Positions 25,135 through 33,973 of a DNA stretch of 64,000 nucleotides are shown here, in pieces. Source of the DNA: Anoxybacillus tepidamans PS2 (GTDB taxonomy: Bacteria > Bacillota > Bacilli > Bacillales > Anoxybacillaceae); NCBI RefSeq assembly GCF_000620165.1, contig NZ_JHVN01000009.1:1-64000 (forward strand), written 5' to 3'. Within the stretch, counting starts at the first letter, position 1. Every line of letters begins with the position of its first letter. A model generated the notes under the pieces. That model did not search any database. It worked only from the letters and a program-made list of their open reading frames with translations, and was not told the DNA's origin. Position numbers and translations under genes: made by a program.

Positions 25135-26713
25135 TAAGCAACTTTCCTTTCTGCAGTTCTTCGTAGAAGGCGCGGAGACGCTTTGTTTCTTCAAGCAGCC
25201 TGTCGCGATATTCGAGCCATACATCGTAGCGCTTTAACGCGCGGTAGTACGCACGCATTTTCTTTAAATATTTCACGGCCCGTTTATAGCTCTGGCGATT
25301 TTTCGCTTGAATCATTTTTTGCACGCCTTGGTGATAGAGCGGCAGCAATAACGAACGGTCGTGCTTTTCAATCGCAGTTAGAAATAAGCGGTGAATGTTT
25401 TCAATTTCGACACCGGCGATTAAATGCAAATCAACCCATTTTTTATATTGCTTTCTCGATATCAGAAAATGGCTGTAATCGTAAGCGCTGTAAGGCAGCA
25501 ATAATTGTAAAAATTGTTCGTAGTCGCTTGAATCCCCGGTAGCGTCTGTATACTGCTCCAATAAATAAAGAATTTCTTGTGTCATTTGCATTTTGTAGTT
25601 ATAAGAGAAAGCATGGAATGAATTTATTACGTCAATAAGCGGGCTCCACCAGGCTTTCATGCGCATCCATTGGCCCAGGCGGCCTAACTCGCGAAGCCAG
25701 AACATCGTATAATAAAGAACGTCTGGTGCGTCCATATTTTTTGTAAGGTCAAATACTTCTTCATCAGAGCCGCGCAGAAAAGCGAGATGCGCTAAGGCGA
25801 TCGAGCATTCAAACCGAGCGGCATCATTCTCTTTTTCTTTTTGCAGCTTCTCTTGCTCCTGTTCAATCGACAGCCCTTTCGCAGCAAAGACGTTCCAGAC
25901 GATTTGATACACGCGGACGCGCATTTCCGTGAACCCTTGACCGGCAAATAAGGCGGCGCGTGCGTATTCGCAGCTGTCTTCTAGAAGCGCCAAATACGAT
26001 GGCGAAATGTCTGTGTTCAACAAGGAGCCGCATTTGTTGCGAATAATGCCGGTAAAGTCAGATACGGCCGACTCCCAATAAGAGCGCTGGTAAGAAAGGC
26101 GCTCGAAGTGCTCTCCATATTCTATAAGGCGACAAAACGTAAATAATGCAGCGTGAAGGTGGTAAAACCGTTTTTCTACGGTTGCGTAAGGCGCCTTGTC
26201 AAGCAAAGATGGGAAGAAACGGTCGCACAAATGATGAGCAAACCAATAGTCGATCGTGCGATATTGGCTTAAAAATTGTTCATAGGCGCTTTGAAATTGT
26301 TCGTGCCAATCGCTGACAGAAGCAGATCGCTGGGCGATTTCGCTCGCTTTCGCCAGCTTCGGCGGAACGGAAGGCTGTTTTGTGTTCCATTTGCGGACGA
26401 GTTCGCCGACAGAGCTGACATTGGCGTACAAATAAAAAAAGAGCGCCAAGAGGTGCGGGCATAAAAAGGTGCTGCACTCACAATGGCTTTGCGAAAGATC
26501 CGTTAAATGGATGACCGGTTTATACACTTTTTCATCAAACACATTGGCTTGAACAATCTCTTTTTCTACTAAGATGGCGTTATATACGAAACCTTCCCGG
26601 TATAGCTTTAATCCTTTTTTCAAGGCGTCTTCATAAGCGGGAAAGGTAAGTTCTTCTCGAATTCGGCGCGCTGTTTCATCTAGCATCGCTTTGGACAAAC
26701 TTGTTTGCAGCAA
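25127..26713 (-). CDS. ywqB: SWIM zinc-finger protein (YwqB-like)
   Basis: The product has 528 residues from TTG 26713, behind GGGAAAGGA. The SWIM finger is SHCECSTFLCPHLLALFFYL (CxC...CxH) near residue 90, preceded by the typical YNAILVEKEIVQANVF segment. The rest is a long helical region rich in aromatic and charged residues with a basic C-terminus (RAYYRALKRYDVWLEYRDRL). SWIM domains bind DNA or proteins. The gene is first in an operon with the SNF2 helicase, and the same order holds for ywqB-ywqA in Bacillus. Exact role unknown. Confidence 0.88.
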   Translation of the reverse strand: MLQTSLSKAMLDETARRIREELTFPAYEDALKKGLKLYREGFVYNAILVEKEIVQANVFDEKVYKPVIHLTDLSQSHCECSTFLCPHLLALFFYLYANVSSVGELVRKWNTKQPSVPPKLAKASEIAQRSASVSDWHEQFQSAYEQFLSQYRTIDYWFAHHLCDRFFPSLLDKAPYATVEKRFYHLHAALFTFCRLIEYGEHFERLSYQRSYWESAVSDFTGIIRNKCGSLLNTDISPSYLALLEDSCEYARAALFAGQGFTEMRVRVYQIVWNVFAAKGLSIEQEQEKLQKEKENDAARFECSIALAHLAFLRGSDEEVFDLTKNMDAPDVLYYTMFWLRELGRLGQWMRMKAWWSPLIDVINSFHAFSYNYKMQMTQEILYLLEQYTDATGDSSDYEQFLQLLLPYSAYDYSHFLISRKQYKKWVDLHLIAGVEIENIHRLFLTAIEKHDRSLLLPLYHQGVQKMIQAKNRQSYKRAVKYLKKMRAYYRALKRYDVWLEYRDRLLEETKRLRAFYEELQKGKLLND

Positions 26714-26823
26714 TCGTGTTCATCCTTTCCCAATCGTCTACATTCTCCCATTCTCATCATGTTATCTCCCATTTATACAAGAATTATAACAAAAGTATCT
26801 TCCAATGAAAAAGGAAGTTTCGG

Positions 26824-26881
26824 TATACTAAAACTAGCGCCAGTCGAAAAAAAGAATCCAACTATTGGATTCCTTTTTTCG
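26824..26881 (+). promoter_or_regulatory. Promoter -10 and terminator-like leader hairpin of the NlpC/P60 gene
   Basis: TATACT at 26824-26829 is a plausible -10. From 26845 to 26881 a long inverted repeat (CGAAAAAAAGAATCCA / TGGATTCCTTTTTTCG, one unpaired base) forms a terminator-like stem only about 10 bases downstream of the expected start. It may act as an attenuator or stabilise the 5' end; it could also serve as a minus-strand insulator. Confidence 0.5.
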
Positions 26882-26914
26882 ACATGGCGAACGGCTAAAG
26901 GAGGGAGAGAAATA

Positions 26915-28078
26915 ATGAGGTGGAAGACGAGACACGTCATTGTGACGTCGGCTTTTGCTTCAGCGCTGTTTGTGTTACCGGCAACGGGAAAAGCGGCAGA
27001 GTGGAAGCTGGGCATGAGCCATCCACAAATTAAAGAAGTACAGCAGCTGTTAAAAGCGAAAGGTTTTTTTACATATCCGACTGCCACGGGATATTTTGGC
27101 ACCATTACGCAAACAGCGGTGAAAAAATTTCAAGCGTCTGTCCATCTTCCGGTGACCGGAGTGGTTGACGACAAAACGTATGCAAAACTAAAAGCTACAT
27201 CCAGCACTCAAAAGGCATCGGCTACCCCAAAGGTGGGACAGACTGCGGCAAAAACAGCATTAAAAGTGGGGACAAAAGGCGACACAGTCAAAACGCTCCA
27301 GCAGCAATTAAAAACGCTCGGCTACTTTACATACCCGGAAATCACCGGCTACTACGGAACGGTCACAGCGGACGCAGTGAAAAAATTTCAGAAGCAAGCA
27401 GGGCTTCCTGTGACCGGCATCGCTGACAACACGACGCTTTCAAAGCTTCAAGCCGCTCTTACTAAAAAGGCGCAGCCTGTCTCGGCACCTCCGTCCATCT
27501 ACTTAACGATTGGTTCAAGCGGCGATAAAGTGAAAGAGGTGCAGACGAAACTCAAGCAGCTCGGGCATTTTACATATCCGGAAATCACCGGCTACTACGG
27601 GACGACTACAGCCGAAGCGGTGAAAAAATTCCAACAAAGCGTCAGTCTAAAGGCGACTGGAACGGTTGATGCTGAAACGTATCAACGCCTGATTGCGCAA
27701 GCGCCAGCAAAGAAGTTTGACCCGATCGAGCTCGTGGCTGACGCCGCGCCGTTATTAGGAAAGCCGTATGTATGGGGTGGCGAGACGCCGGAAGAAGGAT
27801 TTGACTGCAGCGGTTTGATTTACTATCTTTTTGGCCAGCAAGGCATTACACTCCCGCGCACGGTGGCGACGATGTGGAACAGCGGGACAAGCGTTGCGAC
27901 TCCGTCTGTCGGCGATATCGTCTTTTTCCAGACGGAAGGGACGGGCGCTTCCCACGCGGGCATTTATATCGGCAACAATCAATTTCTCCATAGCGGAAGC
28001 TCCACTGGCGTCACGATTAGCACATTTAACAGCTCATATTGGAGTAAACGCTACCTAGGAGCGAAAAGATATTGGTAA
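26915..28078 (+). CDS. NlpC/P60 peptidoglycan hydrolase with three peptidoglycan-binding domains
   Basis: ATG 26915 follows GGAGGGAG and opens a signal peptide (RWKTRHVIVTSAFASALFVLPATGKA); an upstream ORF extension is rejected. Three PG_binding_1 domains follow, each with VKKFQ and GYFGT/GYYGT cores (about residues 35-90, 120-175 and 200-255). The C-terminal NlpC/P60 domain has the catalytic Cys in EGFDCSGLIYYLFG, the His in ASHAGIYIG and a third polar residue in QFLHSGSS. It cuts D-glutamyl-diaminopimelate bonds of stem peptides, so it would act in wall turnover. A terminator follows. The total is 387 residues. Confidence 0.93.
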   Translation: MRWKTRHVIVTSAFASALFVLPATGKAAEWKLGMSHPQIKEVQQLLKAKGFFTYPTATGYFGTITQTAVKKFQASVHLPVTGVVDDKTYAKLKATSSTQKASATPKVGQTAAKTALKVGTKGDTVKTLQQQLKTLGYFTYPEITGYYGTVTADAVKKFQKQAGLPVTGIADNTTLSKLQAALTKKAQPVSAPPSIYLTIGSSGDKVKEVQTKLKQLGHFTYPEITGYYGTTTAEAVKKFQQSVSLKATGTVDAETYQRLIAQAPAKKFDPIELVADAAPLLGKPYVWGGETPEEGFDCSGLIYYLFGQQGITLPRTVATMWNSGTSVATPSVGDIVFFQTEGTGASHAGIYIGNNQFLHSGSSTGVTISTFNSSYWSKRYLGAKRYW

Positions 28079-28084
28079 TGGAGG

Positions 28085-28118
28085 CGGACTGGCTGTCTTT
28101 AGGAGCCAGTCCGTTTTG
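28085..28118 (+). terminator. Terminator after the NlpC/P60 gene
   Basis: CGGACTGGCT pairs with AGCCAGTCCG around a 9-base loop, then TTTT; it overlaps the 3' end of the convergent LCP gene. Confidence 0.78.
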
Positions 28119-29052
28119 GCTTCATTTCTAAATGTGCTTTTAACGTGTCCGATACAGAGAGCCGCTCCTTTTCGGGGATCACGACATAGAAGATGCCGTT
28201 GATTTTTGTGCCGCGCCCTTTCAAATGAAGCTGTTCAACGTGCTCGTGCGCTTCTTTGTATTGCGACTGGATTTCCTTCATTTGTTGCAGCGTTAAGTTG
28301 GTTTTTACATTTTTAGCGACCGCCGCGAGCAAGTCGTCGTAATGGACGAAAGCAGACAGGCTTTCCCCTTTTTGAATGACCGCTTCAATGATTTGTTTTT
28401 GCCGATCCTCGCGACCGAAATCGCCGCGCGGGTCGTCATAGCGCATGCGCGCGTATTTTAACGCTTTTGCCCCGTTTAACGTAATCGCTCCTTTTTCGAA
28501 CCTCGTTCCGTTATATGTAAAGGCAAACGGATTGTTCACGGTCACTCCCCCGACCGCATCGACGATGTCTTTAAAGCTTTCCATATTCACTTTAATGTAA
28601 TAATCGATCGGAATGTCCAAATATTTTTCCACGGTAGCCACCGTCATCCCCGCCCCGCCAAACGCGTAGGAGTGGTTAATTTTATCTAGCTTTCCTTTCC
28701 CGACGATCTCCGTTCGTGTATCGCGCGGAATGCTGACCATTTTAATCGATTTTTCATTGGGATTGACCGTTAACACGATCAGCGAGTCCGCCCGCCCCCG
28801 ATCGCCTTTTCGTTCATCGACCCCCATTAATAAAAACGAAATCGGGGTTTGTTTTTTTAAAACCGCCGGCTTTGGACGCTGTTGTTTTTGTACAACGGGG
28901 CGCTCGATCGGCTCATGGATTTGCTGGGCGGTTTTTTGAATGCTCTGATACATATAGTAACGATATCCTTCAGCTGCTCCGAAAAGAAGCAGGACGGTAA
29001 TGCCTCCGATCATCCATATGCGGCGGCTCATTCGCTGGCGGTGTTCGCTCAT
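28099..29052 (-). CDS. LCP-family wall polymer ligase (LytR/CpsA/Psr)
   Basis: The 317-residue protein has a short cytoplasmic tail, one membrane helix (WMIGGITVLLLFGAAEGY) and an outside LCP domain: FLLMGVDERKGDRGRADSLIVLTV, VSIPRDTRTEIVGKG, KINHSYAFGG, YARMRYDDPRGDFGREDRQKQII. The conserved Asp and Arg residues that bind the polyprenyl pyrophosphate are present. LCP enzymes transfer teichoic acids or other polymers from the lipid carrier to peptidoglycan. That agrees with ugd and tagO in this window. Which polymer it handles is not visible. Confidence 0.93.
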   Translation of the reverse strand: MSEHRQRMSRRIWMIGGITVLLLFGAAEGYRYYMYQSIQKTAQQIHEPIERPVVQKQQRPKPAVLKKQTPISFLLMGVDERKGDRGRADSLIVLTVNPNEKSIKMVSIPRDTRTEIVGKGKLDKINHSYAFGGAGMTVATVEKYLDIPIDYYIKVNMESFKDIVDAVGGVTVNNPFAFTYNGTRFEKGAITLNGAKALKYARMRYDDPRGDFGREDRQKQIIEAVIQKGESLSAFVHYDDLLAAVAKNVKTNLTLQQMKEIQSQYKEAHEHVEQLHLKGRGTKINGIFYVVIPEKERLSVSDTLKAHLEMKPKRTGS

Positions 29053-29206
29053 ATTCGTTCTCCTTCTTTTTTACCTATTGTGCCCTAACTCGGTGATAAA
29101 AATTTTTGGCACGGACCATAAATAAATGGAAATGCTGTACGCCTGACGGAAGAATGCAAAATAGTGTAAGATAGACATAACAGATTATACGGAGAGGAGA
29201 ACAGCC

Positions 29207-30538
29207 GTGAATATTGCAGTGGCGGGAACAGGGTACGTAGGACTTGTGACGGGAACGTGTCTAGCGGACATCGGACATACAGTTTCATGTTTTGATATAG
29301 ATGAAACGAAAATCGAGCTCTTAAAAGCGGGATGCTCGCCGATTTATGAGCCAGGGCTTGAAGAGTTGATCGAAAAAAATATGAAGGAAGGGAGACTTTC
29401 TTTTACGGCGGACGAGAAAGAAGCATACGGAAAAGCGGATGTGATTTTTCTTGCGGTCGGCACACCGGAAAACGAAGACGGGTCCGCGAATTTGACGTAC
29501 ATAGAGAACGCGGTCCGCTCGATCGTGCGCCATATCGAAAAAGACGTGATTATCGTCACAAAAAGCACCGTGCCTGTAGGGACGAACGAACGCATTCGCC
29601 GGATGGCTGAACAGCTGAAGCCGCCGTTTTTGCGGACGAGCATCGTATCGAATCCCGAATTTTTGCGCGAGGGCTCGGCGATTTACGACATGTTTCACGG
29701 CGACCGAATCGTCATTGGCGCAAGCAAGGAAGATGAAGAAGCGGCCGATGTAGTGGCTAGGTTGTACGAACCGCTCGGCATCCCAATTATGAAAACAGAC
29801 ATTGAAAGCGCTGAAATGATCAAATATGCATCCAACGCGTTTCTTGCGACAAAAATTAGCTTTATTAACGAAATTGCCAACATATGCGAAAAAGTCGGGG
29901 CGAATATCGATGATGTCGCTTGCGGCATCGGTCTCGACAAACGAATCGGTCCGCAGTTTTTGCAAGCGGGCATTGGCTACGGCGGATCTTGCTTTCCGAA
30001 AGACACGAAAGCGCTTGTGCAAATCGCCGGCAACGTACAGCACCATTTTGAATTATTAGAATCCGTCATTAAAGTCAACAACAAACAGCAATCCATCTTA
30101 ATCGACAAGGCGAAGCAATACGTAGGAAACCTACGCGGCAAAAAAGTAGCGCTTCTTGGTTTGGCGTTCAAGCCGAATACAGACGACGTGCGGGAGGCCG
30201 CTTCTCTCGTCATGGCGAAAAAATTAATCGGCGAGGGGGCGTCCGTTGTCGCTTACGACCCTGTCGCGACCGATAACGCGAAAAAGCAGCTGCCGCCATC
30301 CGTTCAATACGCGGACACCATCACCGAAGCCATTTCTGGCGCCGATGCAGCGTTCATCGTAACGGAATGGGATGAAATTAAACAAACACCGCTTTCTGAA
30401 TTTCGCAAACACATGCATAGCCCCATTGTTCTCGACGGGCGCAACTGCTATTCGCTTGAAGAGGCAAGAAACGCGAATATTACGTATATCTCCATCGGAC
30501 GAGCACCGGTATTTTCGAGCATTTGCCAAACAAAATAA
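29207..30538 (+). CDS. ugd: UDP-glucose 6-dehydrogenase
   Basis: GTG 29207 follows GGAGAGGAG and gives 443 residues. The Rossmann start NIAVAGTGYVGLVTGTCLAD, the middle KYASNAFLATKISFINEIAN, and the catalytic-Cys segment GIGYGGSCFPKDTKAL are all present, followed by the C-terminal VALLGLAFKPNTDDVREA. It oxidises UDP-glucose twice to UDP-glucuronate, a precursor of acidic wall polymers such as teichuronic acid. The next gene starts 18 bp downstream, so they may share a transcript. Confidence 0.96.
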   Translation: MNIAVAGTGYVGLVTGTCLADIGHTVSCFDIDETKIELLKAGCSPIYEPGLEELIEKNMKEGRLSFTADEKEAYGKADVIFLAVGTPENEDGSANLTYIENAVRSIVRHIEKDVIIVTKSTVPVGTNERIRRMAEQLKPPFLRTSIVSNPEFLREGSAIYDMFHGDRIVIGASKEDEEAADVVARLYEPLGIPIMKTDIESAEMIKYASNAFLATKISFINEIANICEKVGANIDDVACGIGLDKRIGPQFLQAGIGYGGSCFPKDTKALVQIAGNVQHHFELLESVIKVNNKQQSILIDKAKQYVGNLRGKKVALLGLAFKPNTDDVREAASLVMAKKLIGEGASVVAYDPVATDNAKKQLPPSVQYADTITEAISGADAAFIVTEWDEIKQTPLSEFRKHMHSPIVLDGRNCYSLEEARNANITYISIGRAPVFSSICQTK

Positions 30539-30556
30539 AGAAAGAAGGAACGTGTT

Positions 30557-31903
30557 ATGGGGAGAGGAAACATTGTTCTTTTGTTGCTAGTGTCTTTGCT
30601 GTTTTCTTTTAGCCCCGCAGCGGAAGCGAAAGTGATGTGGGGAAGCATCGAATTGAAGCAAGGACAAACAGGCCGCCTCACCGTTTTGAAAGAAACGACA
30701 TTATGGCGGCGGGACAATGGCCAGTTAGTGGCCATTCGGAAGCTTAAGCCGAACGAGCAATACGGCGTCTACGGATATGACAAGCAATACGGGGGCCAAT
30801 ATAATCTTGGCGGAAACGCCTGGGTGGCAAAAAATGCCAACATTCGGTACGAAACACCGTCGAAACAAAAACAAATGGAAGCGGCGAAGGCGAAAAAGCT
30901 GTACGATGCGATTGTCGCGTCGCTATTGAATTTAGACGACTCGGTTAACGTGGCCCGCTACAGTTCAAAGGCAAGCGATGTGTTTGATACGTACGTGCAA
31001 GTACTCCATGAGCACCCTGAGATTTTTTATAGCCGTTACGCCTATTATTACTCAGACGGCACGCTCGAATATGAATATGCTTTTCCAAAAAAACAAATCC
31101 AATCGATGCGCGATCAACTTAATGCGGTTGTTAATCGTGCGGTATCTGACATTAATAAAACCGCAAAAACGGAGCTTGAAAAAGTGTATGCTGCCCATGA
31201 ATTTGTCGTCCAGCATGCGCGCTATGACAGAGAAAACTACGAACGCGGCACGATTCCGCTTCTGTCGTATACCGCCTACGGGGCGCTTGTGAAGGGAACG
31301 GCAGTATGCGAAGGATACGCCCAGGCACTCCAACTGTTGCTAGCAAAGCTAGGGATCATGTCGCAAATGGTCACCGGAACAGCCAGCGGTGAACCGCACG
31401 CGTGGAATGTCGTCCGCATCAATCAAGACGACTATTATATTGACGCGACATGGGACGACCGGGACGAGCCAGGGGGACGGTACGATTTAACGTATTTTCT
31501 CATTCCGGAACAGCAGCTGGCTAAAGACCATCAGTGGAATCGCAAAGACACCCCGTTTGCCGCAAGCAAAAAATATCTTTATTTTTCAGCGATGACAGGT
31601 GTTGTGCGCTCTGGCAATGAACTGTACTACACAAACATCGACGAGCGATTATACAAAATGAACATCGATGGAACAAGAAAGGACAGGCTTACGGTCGACC
31701 GCGCTTACGATCCTGTCGCATCTGGCGGCACGATTTATTTCAGCAACTACTCAAAAGGCGGTTGGATTTATCAGCTAGATGTAGCTAGCAAAGCGGTCAA
31801 GGCGGTCACGAATCAATACGCCATTCCGCTGTTTGTAAAAGACGGATGGCTTTACTATGAAAACGGAGCATCAGAGGAGATTCATAGATTATTAGTGAAA
31901 TAA
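30557..31903 (+). CDS. Secreted transglutaminase-like protein with shared N-terminal module and propeller tail
   Basis: A signal peptide (IVLLLLVSLLFSFSPAAEA) is followed by the shared module (about residues 25-102: WGSIELKQGQTGRLTVLK, RKLKPNEQYGVYGY, IRYETPSK). Next is a transglutaminase-like domain with Cys in GTAVCEGYAQALQLLL, His in GEPHAWNVVRI and Asp in YYIDATWDDRD, a full catalytic triad. The end has DUF5050-like blades (LYKMNIDGTRKDRL, GGTIYFSNYS, GWLYYENGASE). It would act outside the cell, as a protease or cross-linking enzyme. It follows ugd by 18 bp. Enzyme fold is firm; reaction and substrate are unknown. Confidence 0.85.
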   Translation: MGRGNIVLLLLVSLLFSFSPAAEAKVMWGSIELKQGQTGRLTVLKETTLWRRDNGQLVAIRKLKPNEQYGVYGYDKQYGGQYNLGGNAWVAKNANIRYETPSKQKQMEAAKAKKLYDAIVASLLNLDDSVNVARYSSKASDVFDTYVQVLHEHPEIFYSRYAYYYSDGTLEYEYAFPKKQIQSMRDQLNAVVNRAVSDINKTAKTELEKVYAAHEFVVQHARYDRENYERGTIPLLSYTAYGALVKGTAVCEGYAQALQLLLAKLGIMSQMVTGTASGEPHAWNVVRINQDDYYIDATWDDRDEPGGRYDLTYFLIPEQQLAKDHQWNRKDTPFAASKKYLYFSAMTGVVRSGNELYYTNIDERLYKMNIDGTRKDRLTVDRAYDPVASGGTIYFSNYSKGGWIYQLDVASKAVKAVTNQYAIPLFVKDGWLYYENGASEEIHRLLVK

Positions 31904-31977
31904 TGTAAAAAAATATTTCCTGTTTTTAGCCGCTCGGTTTACAATAAACGTATGATTACTTTTTGGGGGTCCATAAG

Positions 31978-32760
31978 ATGATTAAAAAATGGCTGACATG
32001 TTTAGTAATCGCATTTATTGTCGCGGTCGGTTCATTTGGTCAGAGCGGACAAACGGCCGAAGCGAAAACGCTATGGGGCAATTTAGAACTGAAAAAAGGA
32101 ATGATCGGCAAAATCGTCATCGTCAAAGATGCGCCGTTGTACGAATGGAAGCAAAACAAAATGAACGCCGTTCGCACGTTGAAAAAAGGACAGCAATACC
32201 GCGTCTACAGCAGTAAAATCGTCCAAGGATCGCTCTTTTACAGCCTGGGCGGCGGCCTCTATGTAAAGAAAGCGGCTAACGTTCAATACGTTCCGCTGTC
32301 TCCCGAGCAATTTACTCTTTTAATCAAGCAATCGTTAAAGGGAGACTATGAGCTCGTAAGCGGCAAAGAGCACGTCTCATTTTTCATTGAAAAGCAAAGA
32401 GGCAACGAACTTTCGGGCTGGTACTTCTTCACGGAAAACGATCCGCTTCCGGTAGAAGGGACGATTGATGGCAATGTCGTCACGCTGCGCGTCTATTTCG
32501 ACGATTACTATGACCAAATTTTAGAAACGATTTCGTACCTAGAGCAATACAAAGTACCAAAGAGCGAAATCGAAGACATCGCTGAGCAGCTTGTGAACAA
32601 CGATGATTACTATATTCAATTTCAATTTACAGTCGCCAATGACCCAAGCAACTTTAAAGGCGAGCTTCGCTTTGTAGGCTTGTTGCTTGACGATCGCTAC
32701 GATGTGGTGGGAACGGAGCTTGGCAACCCGTTTCCGGTCCAAATCGAAAAGCTAGATTAA
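31978..32760 (+). CDS. Secreted protein with shared N-terminal module and unknown C-terminal domain
   Basis: ATG 31978 follows GGGGG and starts the signal peptide KKWLTCLVIAFIVAVGSFG...AEA; a TTG at 31963 would precede the ribosome site. The module follows at about residues 30-105 (WGNLELKKGMIGKIVIVK, RTLKKGQQYRVYSS, GGGLYVKKAANVQYV). The remaining 150 residues are rich in beta strands and acidic (VSFFIEKQRGNELSGWYFF, NVVTLRVYFDDYYDQI, YYIQFQFTVANDPSNFKGEL) and match no family I know. The preceding gene has the same module, so the two look like tandem paralogues with different effector parts. Confidence 0.78.
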   Translation: MIKKWLTCLVIAFIVAVGSFGQSGQTAEAKTLWGNLELKKGMIGKIVIVKDAPLYEWKQNKMNAVRTLKKGQQYRVYSSKIVQGSLFYSLGGGLYVKKAANVQYVPLSPEQFTLLIKQSLKGDYELVSGKEHVSFFIEKQRGNELSGWYFFTENDPLPVEGTIDGNVVTLRVYFDDYYDQILETISYLEQYKVPKSEIEDIAEQLVNNDDYYIQFQFTVANDPSNFKGELRFVGLLLDDRYDVVGTELGNPFPVQIEKLD

Positions 32761-32765
32761 TTGAT

Positions 32766-32792
32766 GGGAGGCCTTCATAGAGAAGGTCTCTC
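32766..32792 (+). terminator. Weak terminator
   Basis: GAGGCCTTC pairs with GAAGGTCTC (one G-T pair), followed by TCATTTTT. Confidence 0.55.
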
Positions 32793-32857
32793 ATTTTTGC
32801 ATATATTTGCTAGAAAAATAGGGATTTTGCACGACTTTTATAGTAACAGAATTTTGC

Positions 32858-32863
32858 TATAAT
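32858..32863 (+). promoter_or_regulatory. -10 box of the riboswitch transcript
   Basis: TATAAT is placed about 7 bases before the first aptamer bases, so transcription would begin at the riboswitch. No clear -35 at 17 bp was seen. Confidence 0.55.
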
Positions 32864-32868
32864 TATGT

Positions 32869-32943
32869 ACAAGGGTACAGCTAAGGAAACTTAGCGTCAC
32901 AAAGCTATAGGGGCTAAGGGGATACCTATGCCAGCCAGCTGCC
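32869..32943 (+). ncRNA. Cyclic-di-GMP-I (GEMM-I) riboswitch
   Basis: The stretch shows the conserved order of this class: ACAAGGGTACA, a helix GCTAAG-GAAA-CTTAGC with the GAAA tetraloop, then GTCACAAAGC, a GGGGCTAAGG receptor-side helix, and the closing TATGCCAGCCAGCTGCC. It lies directly after a TATAAT box and directly before a secreted-protein gene. CATTACC (32943-32949), at the aptamer end, is complementary to GGTAATG (32973-32979), which contains the start codon, suggesting translational control. Class assignment is from remembered consensus; a covariance search would settle it. Confidence 0.72.
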
Positions 32944-32976
32944 ATTACCCAATCAAACATCAAGGAGGAAACGGTA

Positions 32977-33738
32977 ATGTTCAAAAAAGGATTGCCAATT
33001 TTACTAGCATCCATGCTTGTCGCATCACCTGCATTCGCTGAGAAGCATGAGGGAAAACAAGAAGTGCGGGTGAAGCAATCGCAAAAAGTGCAAGTGACAA
33101 TTAAGAAGCAAGAAAACAGGAAAAGCGAAGAGAAGCGAAACGAAGAAAAGAAAAGACAGGAACTAGAAAAGAAAAAACAAGAACAAATGAAAAAAGAGCA
33201 ACAAATGCTCGCAAATAAAGTGGCGGAATTAAATAAAAAGCTTCGCAAAATCGAAGAGCGAATGAAAAGCGTAGCTGCTGACATTCAAGAGCTGAGCAAG
33301 CCAACAGAAACAAATACGCCACCAGCAGACGAAACGAATACAACAACTCCTTCAGACCAAACACAAAATACAACAACGCCAACAGATCAAACGCAGCCAA
33401 GCGATGCGAACCAAACCGGTACGGTATCAACCGACTCTACAGCTTCTTCCTCTGTGACAGGCACACAAACGTCCACAGAAGCCAAAACAACGGTTTCTAC
33501 AGAACAACCTGGTGATGATGAAGATGAGAGCGAAGAAGCAAAACAAGAACAAATCGATGAGTTAATCGGCAAGCTGCGTGCGCTTTCTAACGAATTGCAA
33601 GCGGTGAAAAATGAAATCCGCGCGTTGGAAAAGAAATTCGGGACTAACAAACCAGAAATCAAAAGCTTGAAAGAAAAAACGGACAAATTATATAACCAGC
33701 TGCAAGAAAATAAAAAAGCGTTAATTAACTTGCTGTAA
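32977..33738 (+). CDS. Secreted coiled-coil protein under the c-di-GMP riboswitch
   Basis: ATG 32977 follows AAGGAGG. A signal peptide (FKKGLPILLASMLVASPAFA) is followed by a very basic and acidic coiled coil (about residues 25-110, for example KRQELEKKKQEQMKKEQQML and KLRKIEERMKSVAADIQEL). A low-complexity Thr/Gln/Ser linker follows (about 110-180), and a second coiled coil closes the protein (IDELIGKLRALSNELQAVKN). I know no family. The layout of two rods joined by a flexible linker suits a spacer on the cell surface. It lies next to the S-layer gene and ends in a terminator. The riboswitch suggests expression tied to motility or biofilm state. Confidence 0.8.
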   Translation: MFKKGLPILLASMLVASPAFAEKHEGKQEVRVKQSQKVQVTIKKQENRKSEEKRNEEKKRQELEKKKQEQMKKEQQMLANKVAELNKKLRKIEERMKSVAADIQELSKPTETNTPPADETNTTTPSDQTQNTTTPTDQTQPSDANQTGTVSTDSTASSSVTGTQTSTEAKTTVSTEQPGDDEDESEEAKQEQIDELIGKLRALSNELQAVKNEIRALEKKFGTNKPEIKSLKEKTDKLYNQLQENKKALINLL

Positions 33739-33768
33739 AGGGCACCGATTTCAGGTGCTCTTTTTTTG
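33738..33768 (+). terminator. Terminator after the riboswitch gene
   Basis: GGGCACC pairs with GGTGCTC around GATTTCA, then a run of seven T. Confidence 0.85.
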
Positions 33769-33973
33769 TTTAGCATATGCCTTGAATTTATCATTTTATA
33801 AGTTTTAAAAAATATTGAAAAAATTTCAAGGTTAATGGTAAAATAAACCTTGGTTCAAACTATGTATATACCAAAAAAAGTTCTATACTTGGGAAAATAA
33901 TCATAATGATGTATAGTGTGCGTTGTTGTGAAACTCATTTTTTAATCATTTTGTAATGGGTTTGATACAAGAA

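Noticed and set aside
29321-30046. Minus-strand ORF of 241 codons opposite ugd
   Set aside because: It lies wholly inside the clear UDP-glucose dehydrogenase gene and has no protein-like pattern.
32869-32943. c-di-AMP (ydaO) riboswitch as alternative
   Set aside because: It is too short and lacks the ydaO motifs, whereas the GAAA tetraloop and GCCAGCC ending fit c-di-GMP-I.
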